Assembly (NCBI GenBank): GCA_049999805.1
Contig: JBNGIO010006328.1
Coordinates: 1-29,184 of the forward strand
Source: Folioceros fuciformis
Taxonomy: Eukaryota; Anthocerotophyta; Anthocerotopsida; Anthocerotales
Direction: 5' to 3'
Length of the DNA stretch: 29,184 nt
The position numbers were made by a program, and so were the translations under genes. Every line of letters starts with the position of its first letter. Position 1 is the stretch's first letter. Below are positions 1-12,239 of the stretch, piece after piece. The notes below the pieces were generated by a model. The model was not told the origin of the DNA, did not search any database, and worked only from the letters and a program-made list of their open reading frames with translations.

Positions 1-145
1 AAAAATGACCAAGATAGGCAATAAGCCAAGCCCCATCTGCTCTTACACGGTTCACAAAAAATGACCAAGATAGGCAATAAGCCAAGCCCCATCTGCTCTT
101 ACACGGTTCACAAAAAATGACTAAGATAGGCAATAAGCCAACCTA
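1..145. repeat. 56-bp tandem repeat, about 2.5 copies
   Basis: The window opens inside a tandem repeat. The same 56-base unit, beginning atgaccaagataggcaataa, starts at positions 5, 61 and 117. The third copy changes one base (atgacta) and breaks off near 145. The array is cut by the window edge, so its true copy number is unknown. No coding potential is seen in it. Confidence 0.9.
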
Positions 146-276
146 CAGCAACCTCCAGCACCTTCCACAAAACATCTACAGACTAGGGTCGCTATTGCTA
201 CAAGATTAGCCTACCAACAGAAAAACTATAGGAGTTCACCATCTCTACAGCACCAACGCTAGTGCCTCTAACCTGC

Positions 277-412
277 CTACATATCCAGACCCTGCACTGC
301 CTACATATCCAGACCCTGCACGCCACATGCATCCTTATACCTCGCGATCCCTACCACAAGAGGCAGCCACATGCATCCTTATACCTCGCGATCTCTACCA
401 CAAGAGGCAGCC
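277..412. repeat. Two short tandem duplications (24 bp and 44 bp)
   Basis: A 24-base unit (ctacatatccagaccctgca) occurs twice between about 277 and 322. It is followed by a 44-base unit starting acatgcatccttatacctcg at 325 and again at 369. Both are near-perfect direct duplications. The short ORFs over this stretch are by-products of the repeats. Confidence 0.8.
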
Positions 413-720
413 TCCACATCTGCTGCACAGTTACGTATATTCGCCCTCAGCTTGCGCAAATTACTTTCCAGTGACTCCACCAACTCAAGGCTGTTGTGCA
501 AAGAATGCACCGCGTTCGCTAGGGTGTCCGTGACATTGCCTCTGTTGGTGCCTCCCGTTGTTGCGCGTCGCCCTAGTCTGCCGCGGGTGGCACCTCGCCG
601 TGGATGCACAGGCGTGTCCTTCTCCTCTCTAGAGGAGCACACCTTAGAGTAGGAGAGCTCGCGCAGCCGCTTCCGCACCCTTCTCGTTGGCGAGATGCTG
701 GACCCGGAACTTTGATCCAC
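379..720 (-). CDS. Hypothetical basic/coiled-coil ORF, uncertain
   Basis: A 113-codon open frame on the minus strand that begins with GTG and has no ATG near its 5' end, so it would have to be an internal or terminal exon. A possible splice acceptor (gggtag) lies just upstream at about 745. The N-terminal half is rich in Arg, Ser and Gly. The C-terminal half (about residues 66-105) has a leucine spacing compatible with a coiled coil. I do not recognise the family. It could be a terminal exon of a gene or of a transposon-encoded protein, or a chance ORF in GC-rich DNA. The 3' end runs into the 44-bp duplication at 325-412, which argues against an intact gene. Confidence 0.2.
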   Translation of the reverse strand: MDQSSGSSISPTRRVRKRLRELSYSKVCSSREEKDTPVHPRRGATRGRLGRRATTGGTNRGNVTDTLANAVHSLHNSLELVESLESNLRKLRANIRNCAADVEAASCGRDREV

Positions 721-1112
721 ATCACCACCCCGTCGACCGTCCTACCCTCCACCACTACATGGGGTCCCCTGGGAACCTCCTCCGCTAGCTGCGGTGTGTC
801 TCTGGTGACCGCAAGGTCCCAGCTTCGCTTTAGAAGTGTTTTTGTTGTTGTCCTGCCCGTCTTTCGTCGTTTCTATGTTGAGCATATTGTTGTTATCTCA
901 CTATCCCAAATTTCAAACATACAGTACTGCGTTCGTATGTGGATCTTTTATATGCAAAGTGCTGAGCCGCCACTCGCACGAATGGGATTTATATCAAGAT
1001 GAAGGTCAACAGCAAGCAAGGATTCCCCGGCTCAAGTTGAGTCCTGTGTCCACGCAGCGTTGCATCCCGAATTCCACAGCGGTGAAATCAAGATGTCGTG
1101 CCTTGAATCGGG

Positions 1113-4100
1113 ATGGTAGCCCTGGACACTGTTCTGCGGAGAGCGCTTAGAGCAGGTGTGTCCTTGAACATGGAGTTGGCTCGACCTTGGCAACACGGGC
1201 GTGCTGTGGGGTCCAGGAACTACTCTCTGCTGCACCGCAGGGTGTGGGCGCGTCCTATCTCTGTTGCTGGTGTCAATCATCGGTATCTTCGCTGCAGTCC
1301 GTTGTGTTCTGTCAGACGGTTGGGGAATGGCCCGGTCCATTCTGCTGCCATTGAGGTGGAGCTGTGCCCGGAGTCTGCCTTGTCCACGGTGCCGCACAAA
1401 GGGCTTGGAGTTTTGAATCGCGAGCAGGTGGAGGCTGTAACCAGCAAGGCCAGCTGTGTGAGGGTACTGGCCGGTCCTGGATCAGGGAAGACACGCGTGC
1501 TCACGCACCGCATTGCTCATCTCATTCAGGATCTTGGTGTTTCGCCTTCCAACATTTTGGTAGGTTTCAGATTTTTTTTCGCGATATCGGGAAAGCTGTT
1601 GGACGATTTTGGAGATTGCGGTTGAAGTTCTGTTTTCGAAATAGTGCAGGGCATCACATTCACGAATAAAGCAGCTAATGAAATATGTGAAAGGCTGGAG
1701 ACCCTTCTGAAGAGTTTAGGTGGAAAGAAGCCCACGGTACACAGTCCTGGAACAACCCCCGGGTTGGTTTGAATAGTTCAGCCATTGTGGGGAGCATAAG
1801 CAGTTTTCTGATACCAGACCTTCAGTATCGACCGTCAGAGCGGGAGCCGATTTTTCTCGTTTGTAGACAGGAACCTTTCACTCAGTTTGTGGGAAAATCT
1901 TGCGGAGGGACATTGGCGAACTAAAAGCTGGGCTCACCCAAAATTTTGTAATATATGATGAAGGAGATTCTGAGAAGCTATTGCGGCAGATATGCATAGA
2001 GGTACTTGCGATCATTTTGTCTTTTCTGAATCTCTTCGTCGTCTAAAAAGTCTAACCGCCAGACCTAGTGTGAAATGGTCTAGGTGCTGGCAAAAGCAGG
2101 CTTGTGGTCACGAAGCTCTTCCAAGAGTGAGCAAGATCCTGTAAGAGATGTTCTTGTGAAGAGCAAGTATGCGGAAGGTGAAGAGGGGAAGAAGTTTGAA
2201 CTGGATTTTGCCAAAAAATTGCTGTACTGGATCACAGGCCCGATTCGAGAGAAGGCCAATCTGTCAGATTCTGTTTCAAGCGGATTAGAAGAAATCCTGA
2301 AGAAGGATGACATCGCTATTTCTTCGAAAAGGATGAAGGAGCTGTTGAAAAGGGTCCTAGACATCAAGACAGGAAAGTTACACCAGTTTATAGTCAAGCG
2401 GAGAGGGGGGTTTGCAGAACAAATCGCGGGAGATAACCTGTTTGGGCGGTTAGCCTCTCAGTATGAGGTAGTGTTTTCAAACTTTTTGTTAGAATCATGC
2501 GTCAGTCAGGAGTATGAAGCCTACGCCTGTGTGCCTGCTTGTAGCTGCCACGGTTATATTTTCGTTCTCCAGCTCTCAACAATTTCCTCTTCAAGTTAGG
2601 AAGGGTCCCTTATGCCAGGAAGGGTCTGTTGTGCTGACAAGTCCTACAGTTCATGCTAAAGTTTGTTCAATTCATGCAATTTCTTGTGCTTTGCAGGCTG
2701 GATTGAGAAGCTGCAATGCTATCGATTATGATGACATGCTTGGCTTGACTGTCAAGCTTTTACACTTGTACCCTTCTGTGCTTAAGGTACCGTTCCTATT
2801 GCACTTTAACAAGTCACTAGCCAGTCTTCTACCGCTACATAAACACGATGGATAGTCACGACGTCTATGCTGCAGTATTGGCAGAGCTGTTGGCAACATG
2901 TTCTGGTGGATGAGTTCCAAGATACAAACCAGGTTGGCATGTCATCGATTTTGCTAGCCGAGTTACATGTAGGTCATGAATACGTAAATTGTTGGAATAG
3001 ACCAAATGTTCGGAAAAGTGGATTTTGCAGGTTCAGTATGAATTTGTACGCCTATTATGCCAATCAAATAGAAACCTTTTTGTGGTCGGGGACGTTGATC
3101 AGGTATTCCAGCCATAGCTAACAGTGATGCAAGGGTTCTCTGTCGTGAGAATTTTGGTCCATCTGCACTGAAAGTCTATTTGCTATCACAAAACTCAAAT
3201 CTTTGCATTCTCCTGGACCTGTTACCACTCTTGTTGTGAGGCTGAGACTCAAATTATGCCTCACAGGCTATCTATGGGTGGCGTGGCGCTGATGTTCGCA
3301 ACATGCAGTCTTATCTACTAACACACTTTCCAGAAATGGTCACGTATGAGGTTAGCGATTACACCGGCTCACGTATTTCTGTTTGTGATTGTGACTCATC
3401 CTCTTAAGTTAATCTGGAGACCAATATTATCGGCCGTCTTTGGTTGCATATTTAGTGCGTTAGTTCACTATTTCCAAACTACTCACAAACGTGCCTTGGT
3501 TCAGCTGCGGAAGAATTACCGATCATCTGCAAACATCGTAAAGCTAGCTTCCTTCATAATCAGCCAAGGCAGAGCAAGAACTGAACAGACTAAAGAGAAG
3601 CCGTTGGAAGCAACGCTGGTATAAGCTCCTGGATTCCACTTGTTCTCACAACTCCTTTTTTCACTAGGTGCCTTCTTTAACGCCCATATTGTTTGACTGT
3701 AGCCTGCAGGCTTGCCGGTCGAAATTTCTGTGACAAAAGATGAAGAAGCTGAGGCGAAATATTGTGTACAGCGAATCTTAAGATATGTTGAAAATGGCGA
3801 AAGTAGTTGGGGAAGCTGTGCTGTTATGTATCGCGCTCGAGTCCAGGTAACCTTTTTGTTGTTGAACTACGTGGCTGATCAACCACAATGTTGACGTAAA
3901 GGAATTTTCTGACAAGGGTCTTGGCTGCATCAGCGAATTGCTGTTCAGGCAGCACTTCAGCAAGCTTGCATTCCTTTCAGAGTGTATGGAGAGACAGCGC
4001 TACTGCAACACAAAGTGAGTGTGTCAACGGCTGATTGCCAACTTGTCCTTGCTTTTGTAGCTGTACATGTCATTTTGTTTCTAACGGAAACTTTGTGGTA

Positions 4101-5771
4101 ATTGGCTTGTAGGAAACAAAGGATCTGCAAGCTTATTTGATCCTTCTTTTAAACTTAAACCATGAGGTCGCTCTGAGGCGTGTCATCAATACACCACCAC
4201 GAGGTATTGAATGGTCAGGACCATAAACCTGAGATCAGACAGCCTCTCATTCAGATGTTCGTGACTGGCGTTTGAGGTGGTTGACCTCCTTGCACGGCCT
4301 TCTGCAGGAATTGGTGAGAAGTCGCTTGATGCCATAAAGGAGTGGGGTTCCACAAAGGGGCTGCCTCTTCCAAAAGCCGTTGAGGCACGTCTGTCATCTA
4401 TGCTCATGCAAAGCTCGAGACAGTGACATATGTGGCTTGTGTTGAGTTCATGATTCTGACATTTGCACTCTTATATTTTGCATAATTTGCGTTTGTTATT
4501 GGACGACAGTCATTTGCTCATTTGAGTCCTTCTACAAAAGAAGTGAAGGTTGCCCCGAAGGCCAGGCAAGTTTTGGTTTGTCTCTGATTTTGAAGAGCAC
4601 GATTCTGCGTTGCTGGTGTTAGGCAGCTGTCAAAGAAGTCTTCTGCATGCCTGTGTATGTTCCTTACGTTGCCTGCTCCTCACAGGAGAGCGGTTTCAGA
4701 GTTTTGTGCAATCATCCAGGAGCTTCGTCTACTGAGAGAATCTTCTTCAGTTTCAGACATCATTGACGCAATCCTTGTTAGGTCCGTCACTCAGGTTATT
4801 AGAGTGCTCTAGAGAGACGAGTTTGAACGTATGGTCCTCATCTGGCTTTTGATGCTCCAGCAGATGTCATCTTTGTTTTGATAGTTTGTGAGTAATACTT
4901 TGCAGAACCAACTATGTTGAGTACTTAAAGGGCCAGGCGGGCAATGACCCTGGTGGCTTCGAGAAAAAACTCGAGCACATATCGCAATTCAAGGTATGAT
5001 TCTGTTAAGCACACACCCAGTTATGAGAGGGTGGTCTTCAATTTCGTTCGAAACGCAAGCTTTCCCAGCTGCGAGTCAAGCACTTTCGAGAAGGTCATCA
5101 TTTGTCTTGAATGTCGGAATTGGTCTCAAAGGCTCTGGCGGATTGCCCAAATGACTCTGACGAGGTGGAAGATAGTGTCACTCAGTTTTTGCAAAACTGC
5201 TCCCTGATGTGGGGTGATACGGACAATAAGGTGTGGATTCAATGGTCATGCACACTGCACGTTATGGAAAGGCGGGCGTTGGAGTAGGGCTCATGATCTC
5301 TTGCTTGTTTGCAGAATGTAGTGAAGCTGATGACACTTCACGCAGCCAAGGGTTTGGAGTTTAAATGTGTATTTCTGATTGGGCTTGAGGATGGAAATTT
5401 TCCTGTATATCGCTCGGGCGAGGAACTAGCTGAGGAGAGGCGTCTCTTTTACGTTGGTATCACTCGAGCTGAGAGGCAACTGTAAGTTCCAGCCTTTTAC
5501 GCATGAGGTTGGTGAATTGCTTATTAGAGGTTTGTTGGTAGGGGTTGGTCAAAAAAGAGAACTCACATATTTATCCGGTTATAACAGGCACTTGACGTAC
5601 AAGAAGAACTGTTACCTAATGGACAGGAGCAAACAGGTTGATGCGAAGCCGTCTCGGTTTCTTTCAGAACTGCTAGAGTCATCTCCGCTGCAGGGTGTCG
5701 AGATTCATGATCTTACCACTCCATCACCAATGAAATCATTGGGAAATTCAGTTCGGAGAAGGAGATTTTGA
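1113..5771 (+). CDS. SRS2: UvrD/Srs2-type SF1A DNA helicase (plant SRS2-like), 19 exons
   Basis: ATP-dependent 3'-5' DNA helicase of the UvrD/PcrA/Srs2 family; plant and yeast members remove RAD51 filaments or unwind recombination intermediates. Exons: 1113-1559, 1650-1736, 1867-2001, 2084-2467, 2697-2786, 2876-2932, 3031-3102, 3267-3350, 3505-3618, 3703-3846, 3949-4014, 4113-4203, 4308-4422, 4527-4565, 4686-4781, 4906-4993, 5132-5230, 5315-5481, 5588-5771. They sum to 2559 nt (852 aa) with matching phases. Motifs in order: Q motif LNREQVEAV (101-109), Walker [10 protein letters not shown] (119-127), [20 protein letters not shown], Walker B VDEFQDT (about 391-397), [33 protein letters not shown] (motif V) and [10 protein letters not shown] (motif VI). 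All catalytic residues are present. The intron after exon 14 fits a GC-AG donor. The exon 17 acceptor is the weakest call. The first 60 residues are Arg-rich with few acidic residues, like an organelle presequence. Upstream exons cannot be excluded. Confidence 0.93.
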
Positions 5772-5824
5772 CAGACCCAGCTGTTAAGTCCTCGAGAGGG
5801 GAAGGAAGAGTATGGTGCTCCAGG

Positions 5825-8800
5825 TTAGCAACATTCTCCTGTCCTTGCTGATCCGTTCCCTTCTGCAGACTTTTCTTTCTGCCTGGCAAGTCCTTCCTTA
5901 TCGTTTACTGACTTTCTGGGCTCTAGTCCCATGCTTCGCAGACATTGCACAACATCTGTCATGGCGGGCCTGTTCTGCCTGCTGGGTTGCACACATTGCA
6001 GAGCAAGTGCCACGAGTCGGGAGAACCGGCTTCTGCTGTAGTCACCTTCCAGCCTTGAATCTGCCAGATCTTCTGTTGTACCCGTGACCAAGGTGTGGCG
6101 CACCTGATTTGAGATGGGCAGACAGCTTCAGGAACAATGTTCCCCAGGACGTTGGGAACAAGGTTACTACTCCAGAATGTCATACGTACCAACTCTAGGA
6201 TGTGGACTTGCTCTGACTGTTTCACCGTTATTGGTGGTTTTCCAGTTATGATCTCCAGTAGGAGAATGCCGAAACTATAGACGTCGCTTTTATCAGTTAG
6301 CTTTTGTGACGTGTAGTATCTGCAGTTCAAGCATAGCCCATCAGAGAAAACAAGAACATAGAGCATGTCGGCAATATCTTGTTAATTAGGAATCCATACT
6401 CTGGGTCAAGATATCCTGTGGTCCCTTTCACTATAGTGGTTATGTGGGTTGCGTCTCCATCGTCCATACGGGAAAGCCCAAAGTCCGCTACTCTGGCGCA
6501 TCCGTCCTCCGTGAGAAGGATGTTGGTGCTTTTCACATCTCGATGAATGATACCGGGCTTGCATCCAGTGTGCAGATAACACAGTCCTGCGATGAAATCA
6601 ATAAAGCTCATGCTTGAAATGGAGTTGAACGAGGTTAGGGCTTGGCACACTCACCCTCTGCCACCTCCATTATTATGCTTGTTCGGTCCTTCCAGGTCAG
6701 TGGGGCAGAGCCTCCTGTCCCAGCTCCTACAACCAACGGAATCAGACACGGCCTTCCCCTTACATTTATTATGCGTGTAGCATACATTACCATGAAGTCT
6801 TCTGTGCAAATCCCCTCCCTTCAGGTACTCGTAAACCAAAATCTTGCGCCTCCATGCTTGACAATAGCCAACCAGGGAAACCAAGTGTTTGTGATGCACC
6901 AAGGACAGCAGCTCTATCTGTGCATGATGTAGGTGAGGTTAACCATGAAATCTGTGAAAGCTGTTTCCAAGGCTAAAACTTGCTGAAAACTGACTCGCCT
7001 CATTGAGGAATTCTTGTCTTCCTTGATGCGACTTGTGAGACATGACCTTGACAGCAACTTCTTGTCCGCTGGCCAGTCTACCGTGGTACACGGAGCCGAA
7101 TCCCCCTTCTCCTATTTGGTACTTGAACCCTTTGGTTGCTTTTCTCACCTTGGCTAGCGAATAAGGTTGAGCTTTGACTCCTTGCTTCCGCAGCCGTTCT
7201 TGGAGCTTTCGGTAGTCTCTGTCGAAGAGCCCTGAAGTCATGTGCACATCATGAGGAGTCAGATGGGATTGCAGTTCTAAGAAGCCAAACGATGGGATTG
7301 CAGTCCTTAAAAGCCGAACGATTCCTTGAGCACTAGCAGTACCAACCGTTGGTTGACGACGTGTAGAGAATGCAGACATAAGTGATTGGAAGAAGGAACA
7401 GAACAAAAAACACGCCAGCCACGACACAGGCAGCAATTAACCAGGAATGCGAACTTAGAGTCACGCGAGCTGGAGCAGGGCATCCCCTGCCGTCGAGATG
7501 GCACACACTGAGGCCGGGATTTCCCGAGAATCTAATGATCCAACGATGTTAGCGCGCATTGCTTAAAGAATTCAACTAGCTGTCGTCACATCCAGAGTAC
7601 AGCTTACTTGATGTTGTTTCTCCCCAATTTTTCGATAAGTGTTTCTGGAATGGAGCCCGTTAGTTGGTTGTTGGATACATCCCTGCAGTCCAGGAGGAAG
7701 TCAGCATGAATCAAGGGACTTGGTATTTGTCTGAAAGAAGAGCTCGTTGGGGAAGCAGCAATGGTTTCTGCTCTCTCACAAAGTTTGTAGGTTTTGAAGG
7801 CCATTGAGAACAGCTATCGGGAACTCGCCACTGATATTGTTGCTGGAAAGGTTCCTGAACACGAGAGCAGAGAGATTAAGCCGGGTTAATCAAGCGCTGG
7901 ATATCAATCAGACGAAAGAGCCTTACAAGCTGGTCAGCCTTGCCAGACTGGCAAAGCTTGAAGGAAGTGGTCCCGTCAGTTGGTTGTCTGATAAATCTCT
8001 GTGAATAGAATCAAGAGAGTTGCGATCAGCTCCAACATGTGACATATGAGCATGCAACCTTGCAGACGACATATGCACAGTGCTGATTACAGGATGGATA
8101 ACTTGGACAAATTCCCAATGGATTCGGGGACTGGGCCGCTGATGTTCCTGCCGGAGAGAATTCTGACATGTACGAGTGTCAACAATGGGTCAGGTAGATG
8201 TTGGTGTCTGTGTCCAATACAGTAAGTACCCCGCAGGTGCAAAAGGAGGACGTCCAACGATGTCTTACAAGGAAGAAACTTCGTGAAAGCTTCCTTCGGT
8301 GCATGTAATTTCGTCCCATGGTACAGGCAAACAAGGATCTCCTGTCCATTGAAGTAATTGCATGTCCCTCTTGATGCTTTGCAAGGCTTCCTCTGAGTTC
8401 AGCAGCACAACCAACTTCTGTCATGAATGCGGACTTGACACGTACGAGAGGTGGGCAAATAAAAAGCGCAGGAGATGATGTCATGACTGTGGCGCCATAA
8501 CCAAATTTATCTTACTGTCCGACGGCCTGGTGCCTTCTTCCACGGAGCGAAGAACAAACAACTCAGCCGCATTCAGTAGTGCGTCCCGAGTTGAGTTGAT
8601 CGTTCTGGAGAAGGTTACGTTGAGCGAAGGCACGTACACAGTGGAGTCGAAGCCCAAAGATGGAGCATACGCTACCACTGGCATGACGAAAGCAGAGAAT
8701 GGTGGCGCTCGATCGGTCAAGTTCAGCACAATGGAGACGTAGCCATCCAGAAGCCCCCTCTTTGCAAAATGCCCTTCCATCACACGCCTGCAGGCCGCAC

Positions 8801-10227
8801 AATCCAGGCTCGGATCAAACCATACCAGTTTACAACTTGCATGAATTACAAGAGGGTTGAGCTCATACTGGTCCGAAGTTGATGAGTTGAGGTCCGCAAA
8901 GTATAGAATGCTGTAGATGTATCCTGTGGATGCTGGCAGAGGAAATGCAAAGGAGATAGTGGGACTCTCGATTGCTGTAGACATGACTCTCTGTGGCGGA
9001 TCATAATGTTTGCCTTCTGCAATACGAATACGAGTAGGAGCAGTTTTCAGGTTTCTGAGCCCTCCCATATTTGGGAACGCTTGCACGTAGGGAAGCCATC
9101 TCCTGTCCCATGGATCGTGCGGATACCTTGCAATTTTCATACAGATAATTGTGAGCTGACACAAAAACCTTATGTTCACAGTTCTGTGGGCAAACCGGGG
9201 CATGGGATGGGCTCTCGTGAAACGATGTGAGGAAGACCGTCCTCACCTGTAAGTAAGGCGTTGCTCACCAAAGTTCACTCTGTTGGCCAGAAACAGATGG
9301 ACATTACTGACATAGAGAGAATAATCTTCAGGGCTGTAGAGGTCATTGCTCAGGATGCGAGACTCTAAGGAGTTGATGAAAGAAGCGTGCTTGTTGTCGA
9401 GACGAATCAAGCAAACACTGATGCTGCTGGAAGTGGCTTCTGCAGTGACTGCCTCAAAATACTGAGGTCCCCCTGCGCTTGAACTGTCGCAGGATACCGT
9501 GTTCCAGAATGTGCCATCTAACGAGATCTGCATCAACTCGAAGGACGAGCTTTACTTACGGAGCAAACTTGCTGCAGGTTTAGGAGCTCAAAAACGATTG
9601 CAACGGGTGGACATACATTGAATGCGGTATCCGGGTAGGTCGTGAACGTCTCGTAGGCATTGCATAGGAAGCCAGCTCGAATGAGGTAAACCTTACCAGG
9701 GTCCGTAGGAAGCCAATAGCAGTTCTTCCTTGGACTAGAAGATGCTGGAAAATATCTCACGTCCCGCATTTCTAGGGGCAAGACTTCCCGTAGACCAGGT
9801 GAGTCTGGACTCTCTCGAGTCTTCGTTTTCGTCCCTGTGAAAATGTAGTTGTCATCCGTCTGCCACGGGAAGCCGGTGCTTGGATCTGTGTGATTAAATC
9901 CTCCACAGTTGATGCTCACAAATCCTGTGCAGACAATTGATGCAGTTGAATTGCTGCATCTCAGGTATGCGTACGACATCTCACGTATTATATATAAACT
10001 ACTCGAAATACTCGCAATGTGGTCAGAACAACTTTCTCCCTTCTTCTGGGCACCGACCTGTAGGATACTTGCCAGATTGAGAAGAAGCGCAGTATCTCAA
10101 CCTGGTGAGGCTCAGGATTAGCAACAGAACTACCTGCAGCCACGGAGGCTCCATATGAAGTGGTATGTGTAACAATCATAACAGCAAATAAGATGGACCT
10201 GAGCAGGACAGAAAATCGACAGAACAT
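5825..10227 (-). CDS. Malectin-like/LRR receptor-like protein kinase, 16 exons
   Basis: Plasma-membrane receptor kinase with malectin-like and LRR ectodomain, the architecture of plant LRR-I/LRR-VIII type kinases; ligand unknown. Exons 5' to 3': 10227-10134, 9924-9617, 9536-9247, 9126-8516, 8392-8269, 8162-8091, 7998-7927, 7854-7780, 7682-7608, 7531-7347, 7231-6995, 6913-6791, 6714-6655, 6586-6400, 6319-6190, 6103-5825. Sum 2922 nt, 973 aa, all phases match. Signal peptide in exon 1; malectin-like domain about 31-434 ([26 protein letters not shown]); the linker WTGDPCLP; four LRRs in separate 72-75 nt exons all in the same phase; SGNPGL and one membrane helix ([20 protein letters not shown]); then the kinase: [40 protein letters not shown]. 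Catalytic Lys, HRD and DFG are present, so it should be an active RD kinase. Its stop lies 53 bp from the helicase stop, tail to tail. Confidence 0.95.
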
Positions 10228-10860
10228 AAAACTCGATTAGTGTTTGTAGCCTAACGCTGCAAGGAAGCCATTATATTGTGCAAAAATGTCAGCCTGTAAA
10301 TGTCCTCAACTGAGGGGAACCGAAAGATTCCATGAGGATTCTCTCGGAAGCTGTCGCCCATGATCTTCGATCACCGTGATATTCGTCATTCGAAGCATAA
10401 CTGGAATCAACGTTTTTGTTGCCACATGGAATCGATGGACCTCATATGATTATCATCAGGGTTTGTACCTAAACGCCACTGCTTAGCTTATTACTTAGCA
10501 CACCTCTGATCGTCCACAAGGGAAGATATTTTGGCTCGGGACTGGTTCCGATGCAAGTTCAGAGTCTCTCCACTTGTCAGGCTTTCAGGCAAGTTGCCTT
10601 GCCGACACCAGGCTTCCACGCGTTTGCAATAAGAGACAAGGATTTTCTCCCGCTTGGGAATCTGGGAAAGCCCAGCAACACGCAAATCACAGGTCTGCTT
10701 TCGTTTTGCCCACCAGAACTGATGTTGTACAGAAGGTTCTACCCTACCAGAAGGTTCGATGCACAAACCTAAACTCCGCGAGGCATCCTCTGCAGCAATA
10801 AACTTAGCTAACCTTCCTCTTCATCCAACTCAGAGAAGATTTCCCCACTTCGATTTGTCG
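10228..10860. other. Upstream region of the receptor kinase, no gene seen
   Basis: About 630 bp between the kinase start codon and the first copies of the degenerate repeat. It should contain the 5' leader and promoter of the minus-strand kinase gene. I see no convincing TATA box or reading frame; the short ORFs on both strands have no recognisable family or splice context. Confidence 0.5.
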
Positions 10861-12230
10861 AGATCACATCCGAGCCGAATTTCTTTACCTCTTGGGATGT
10901 TGTTCGACTGGATAAGGAAATTGGCATTTCCTTCCTCCGTTTGAGATGTTGTTGGACTGAATAAGGAGCTTGCCATTTCCCTCGTGCCATGTTTTGCGAC
11001 TTAAACTCTCTCTCTGAATAAGGAACGGGCAATCTCCTTATTCAATCCGCAACATCACGCATGCATAGCCCACGTGTTATGCCATTTCCTCTTGTGATGT
11101 TCTTCCATTTTTCTCTCACGATATTGTCCTCCTGAATAAGGAACTTGCCATTTCCTCCCTGTGATGTTACACAACTTCAACGTTTCGAAGTGAACATTCC
11201 TCTTGCGAAGTTGTCTCACCAGGAGCTTCAATTGCGTAACATCACAAGGCACTTGCCGTCTACTATGTGCAACATCACTGAGAGGGGGCTGCACAACTTC
11301 GAACATTCCCTCTTGCCATGTAGTCCCATTGAACAAGGGCCTTGCAAAAGGGGGCCTTCCTGCAGTTCAATCACACATCACATGACGGCAAGAAGCTACC
11401 TTGCTAGGGTTGTATGACTTGTACATTGGGACGTTTGCCAAACCAAACAAGGAGCTTGTTGCACATCACACAACTCCTTGTTAAATCGCACAACATCACA
11501 AGAGGGGAAGACAACATCACAAGAGGGGAAGACAACATCACAAGAGGGGAAGACAACATCACAAGAGGGGAAGAAGACGCCTTGCTCGGTCTCACAAGAG
11601 GGGAAGATGTCTTGCCCAAACTATAAGAAGCAGCCTTGCTTAGTCTCACAAGAGGGGAAGATGCTGCCTTGCCCAAACTTTACATATACAACTTGCCTAG
11701 GCTGTACATATACAACTTGAACATTCCCTCTTGTTGGTTAGCCCGACGCAATAAGGAGCTTACTACCAACTCCTTGTTGAATCGCAAGAGGGGAAGAAGC
11801 CACCATGCTCAAGCTCACAAGAGGGGACAAAGCCACCTTGCTTAGGCTCATAAGAGGGAGAAGAAGCCACCTTGCTCAAGCTCACAAGAGGGGATGAAGC
11901 CACCTTGCGTAGGCTCATAAGAGGGGAAGAAGCCACCTTGCTTGGGCTCATAAGAGGAAAGAAGCCGCCTAGCTGGGCTCATAAGAGGGGAAGAAGTTGC
12001 CTCGCTTGGGGTCTACATATACAACTTGAACATTCCCTCTTGAACATTCCTTCTTGTGGCGTTGTTCGACTCAATACGAAGCTTATTCCGAACTCTTTGT
12101 TGAATTGCACAACATCACAAGAGGGGAAGAAACCGCCACACTTGCTAGGGCTACTTATAGTAGGGAAAGAAGTGTCACACTTGCTAGGGTTACTTGTGGT
12201 AGGCAAAGTGTCACACTTGCTAGGGCCACT
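10860..12230. repeat. Degenerate minisatellite with one motif in both orientations
   Basis: The core word caacatcacaagaggggaag and its relatives fill this stretch. At 11497-11580 it makes four near-perfect 21-bp units. From 11590 to 12130 it continues as a looser 35-45 bp series (cacaagaggggaagaagcca, or with ataag in place of acaag). From about 10880 to 11320 the opposite orientation occurs (cctcttgtgatgtt), linked to ataaggaacttgccatttcc. The module aacattccctcttg followed by ..gcaataaggagctt returns near 11720 and 12040. ORFs in it (e.g. 11404-11676 minus) simply translate the repeat and are not genes. Confidence 0.85.
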
Positions 12231-12239
12231 CGTAGGACC

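Noticed and set aside
1113-5771. Reading the helicase as a pseudogene because its frame is broken into many short ORFs
   Set aside because: All breaks coincide with splice-consistent introns and the joined exons keep phase throughout with every helicase motif present.
9537-9559. 23-nt intron in the receptor kinase (donor gtaagt at 9559)
   Set aside because: Too short to splice. The donor at 9616 (AAT then gtatgt) gives an 80-nt intron, keeps phase and yields the expected [15 protein letters not shown] join.
10491-10801. Overlapping ORFs on both strands upstream of the kinase
   Set aside because: No family features, no splice context, and they overlap one another in opposite directions.
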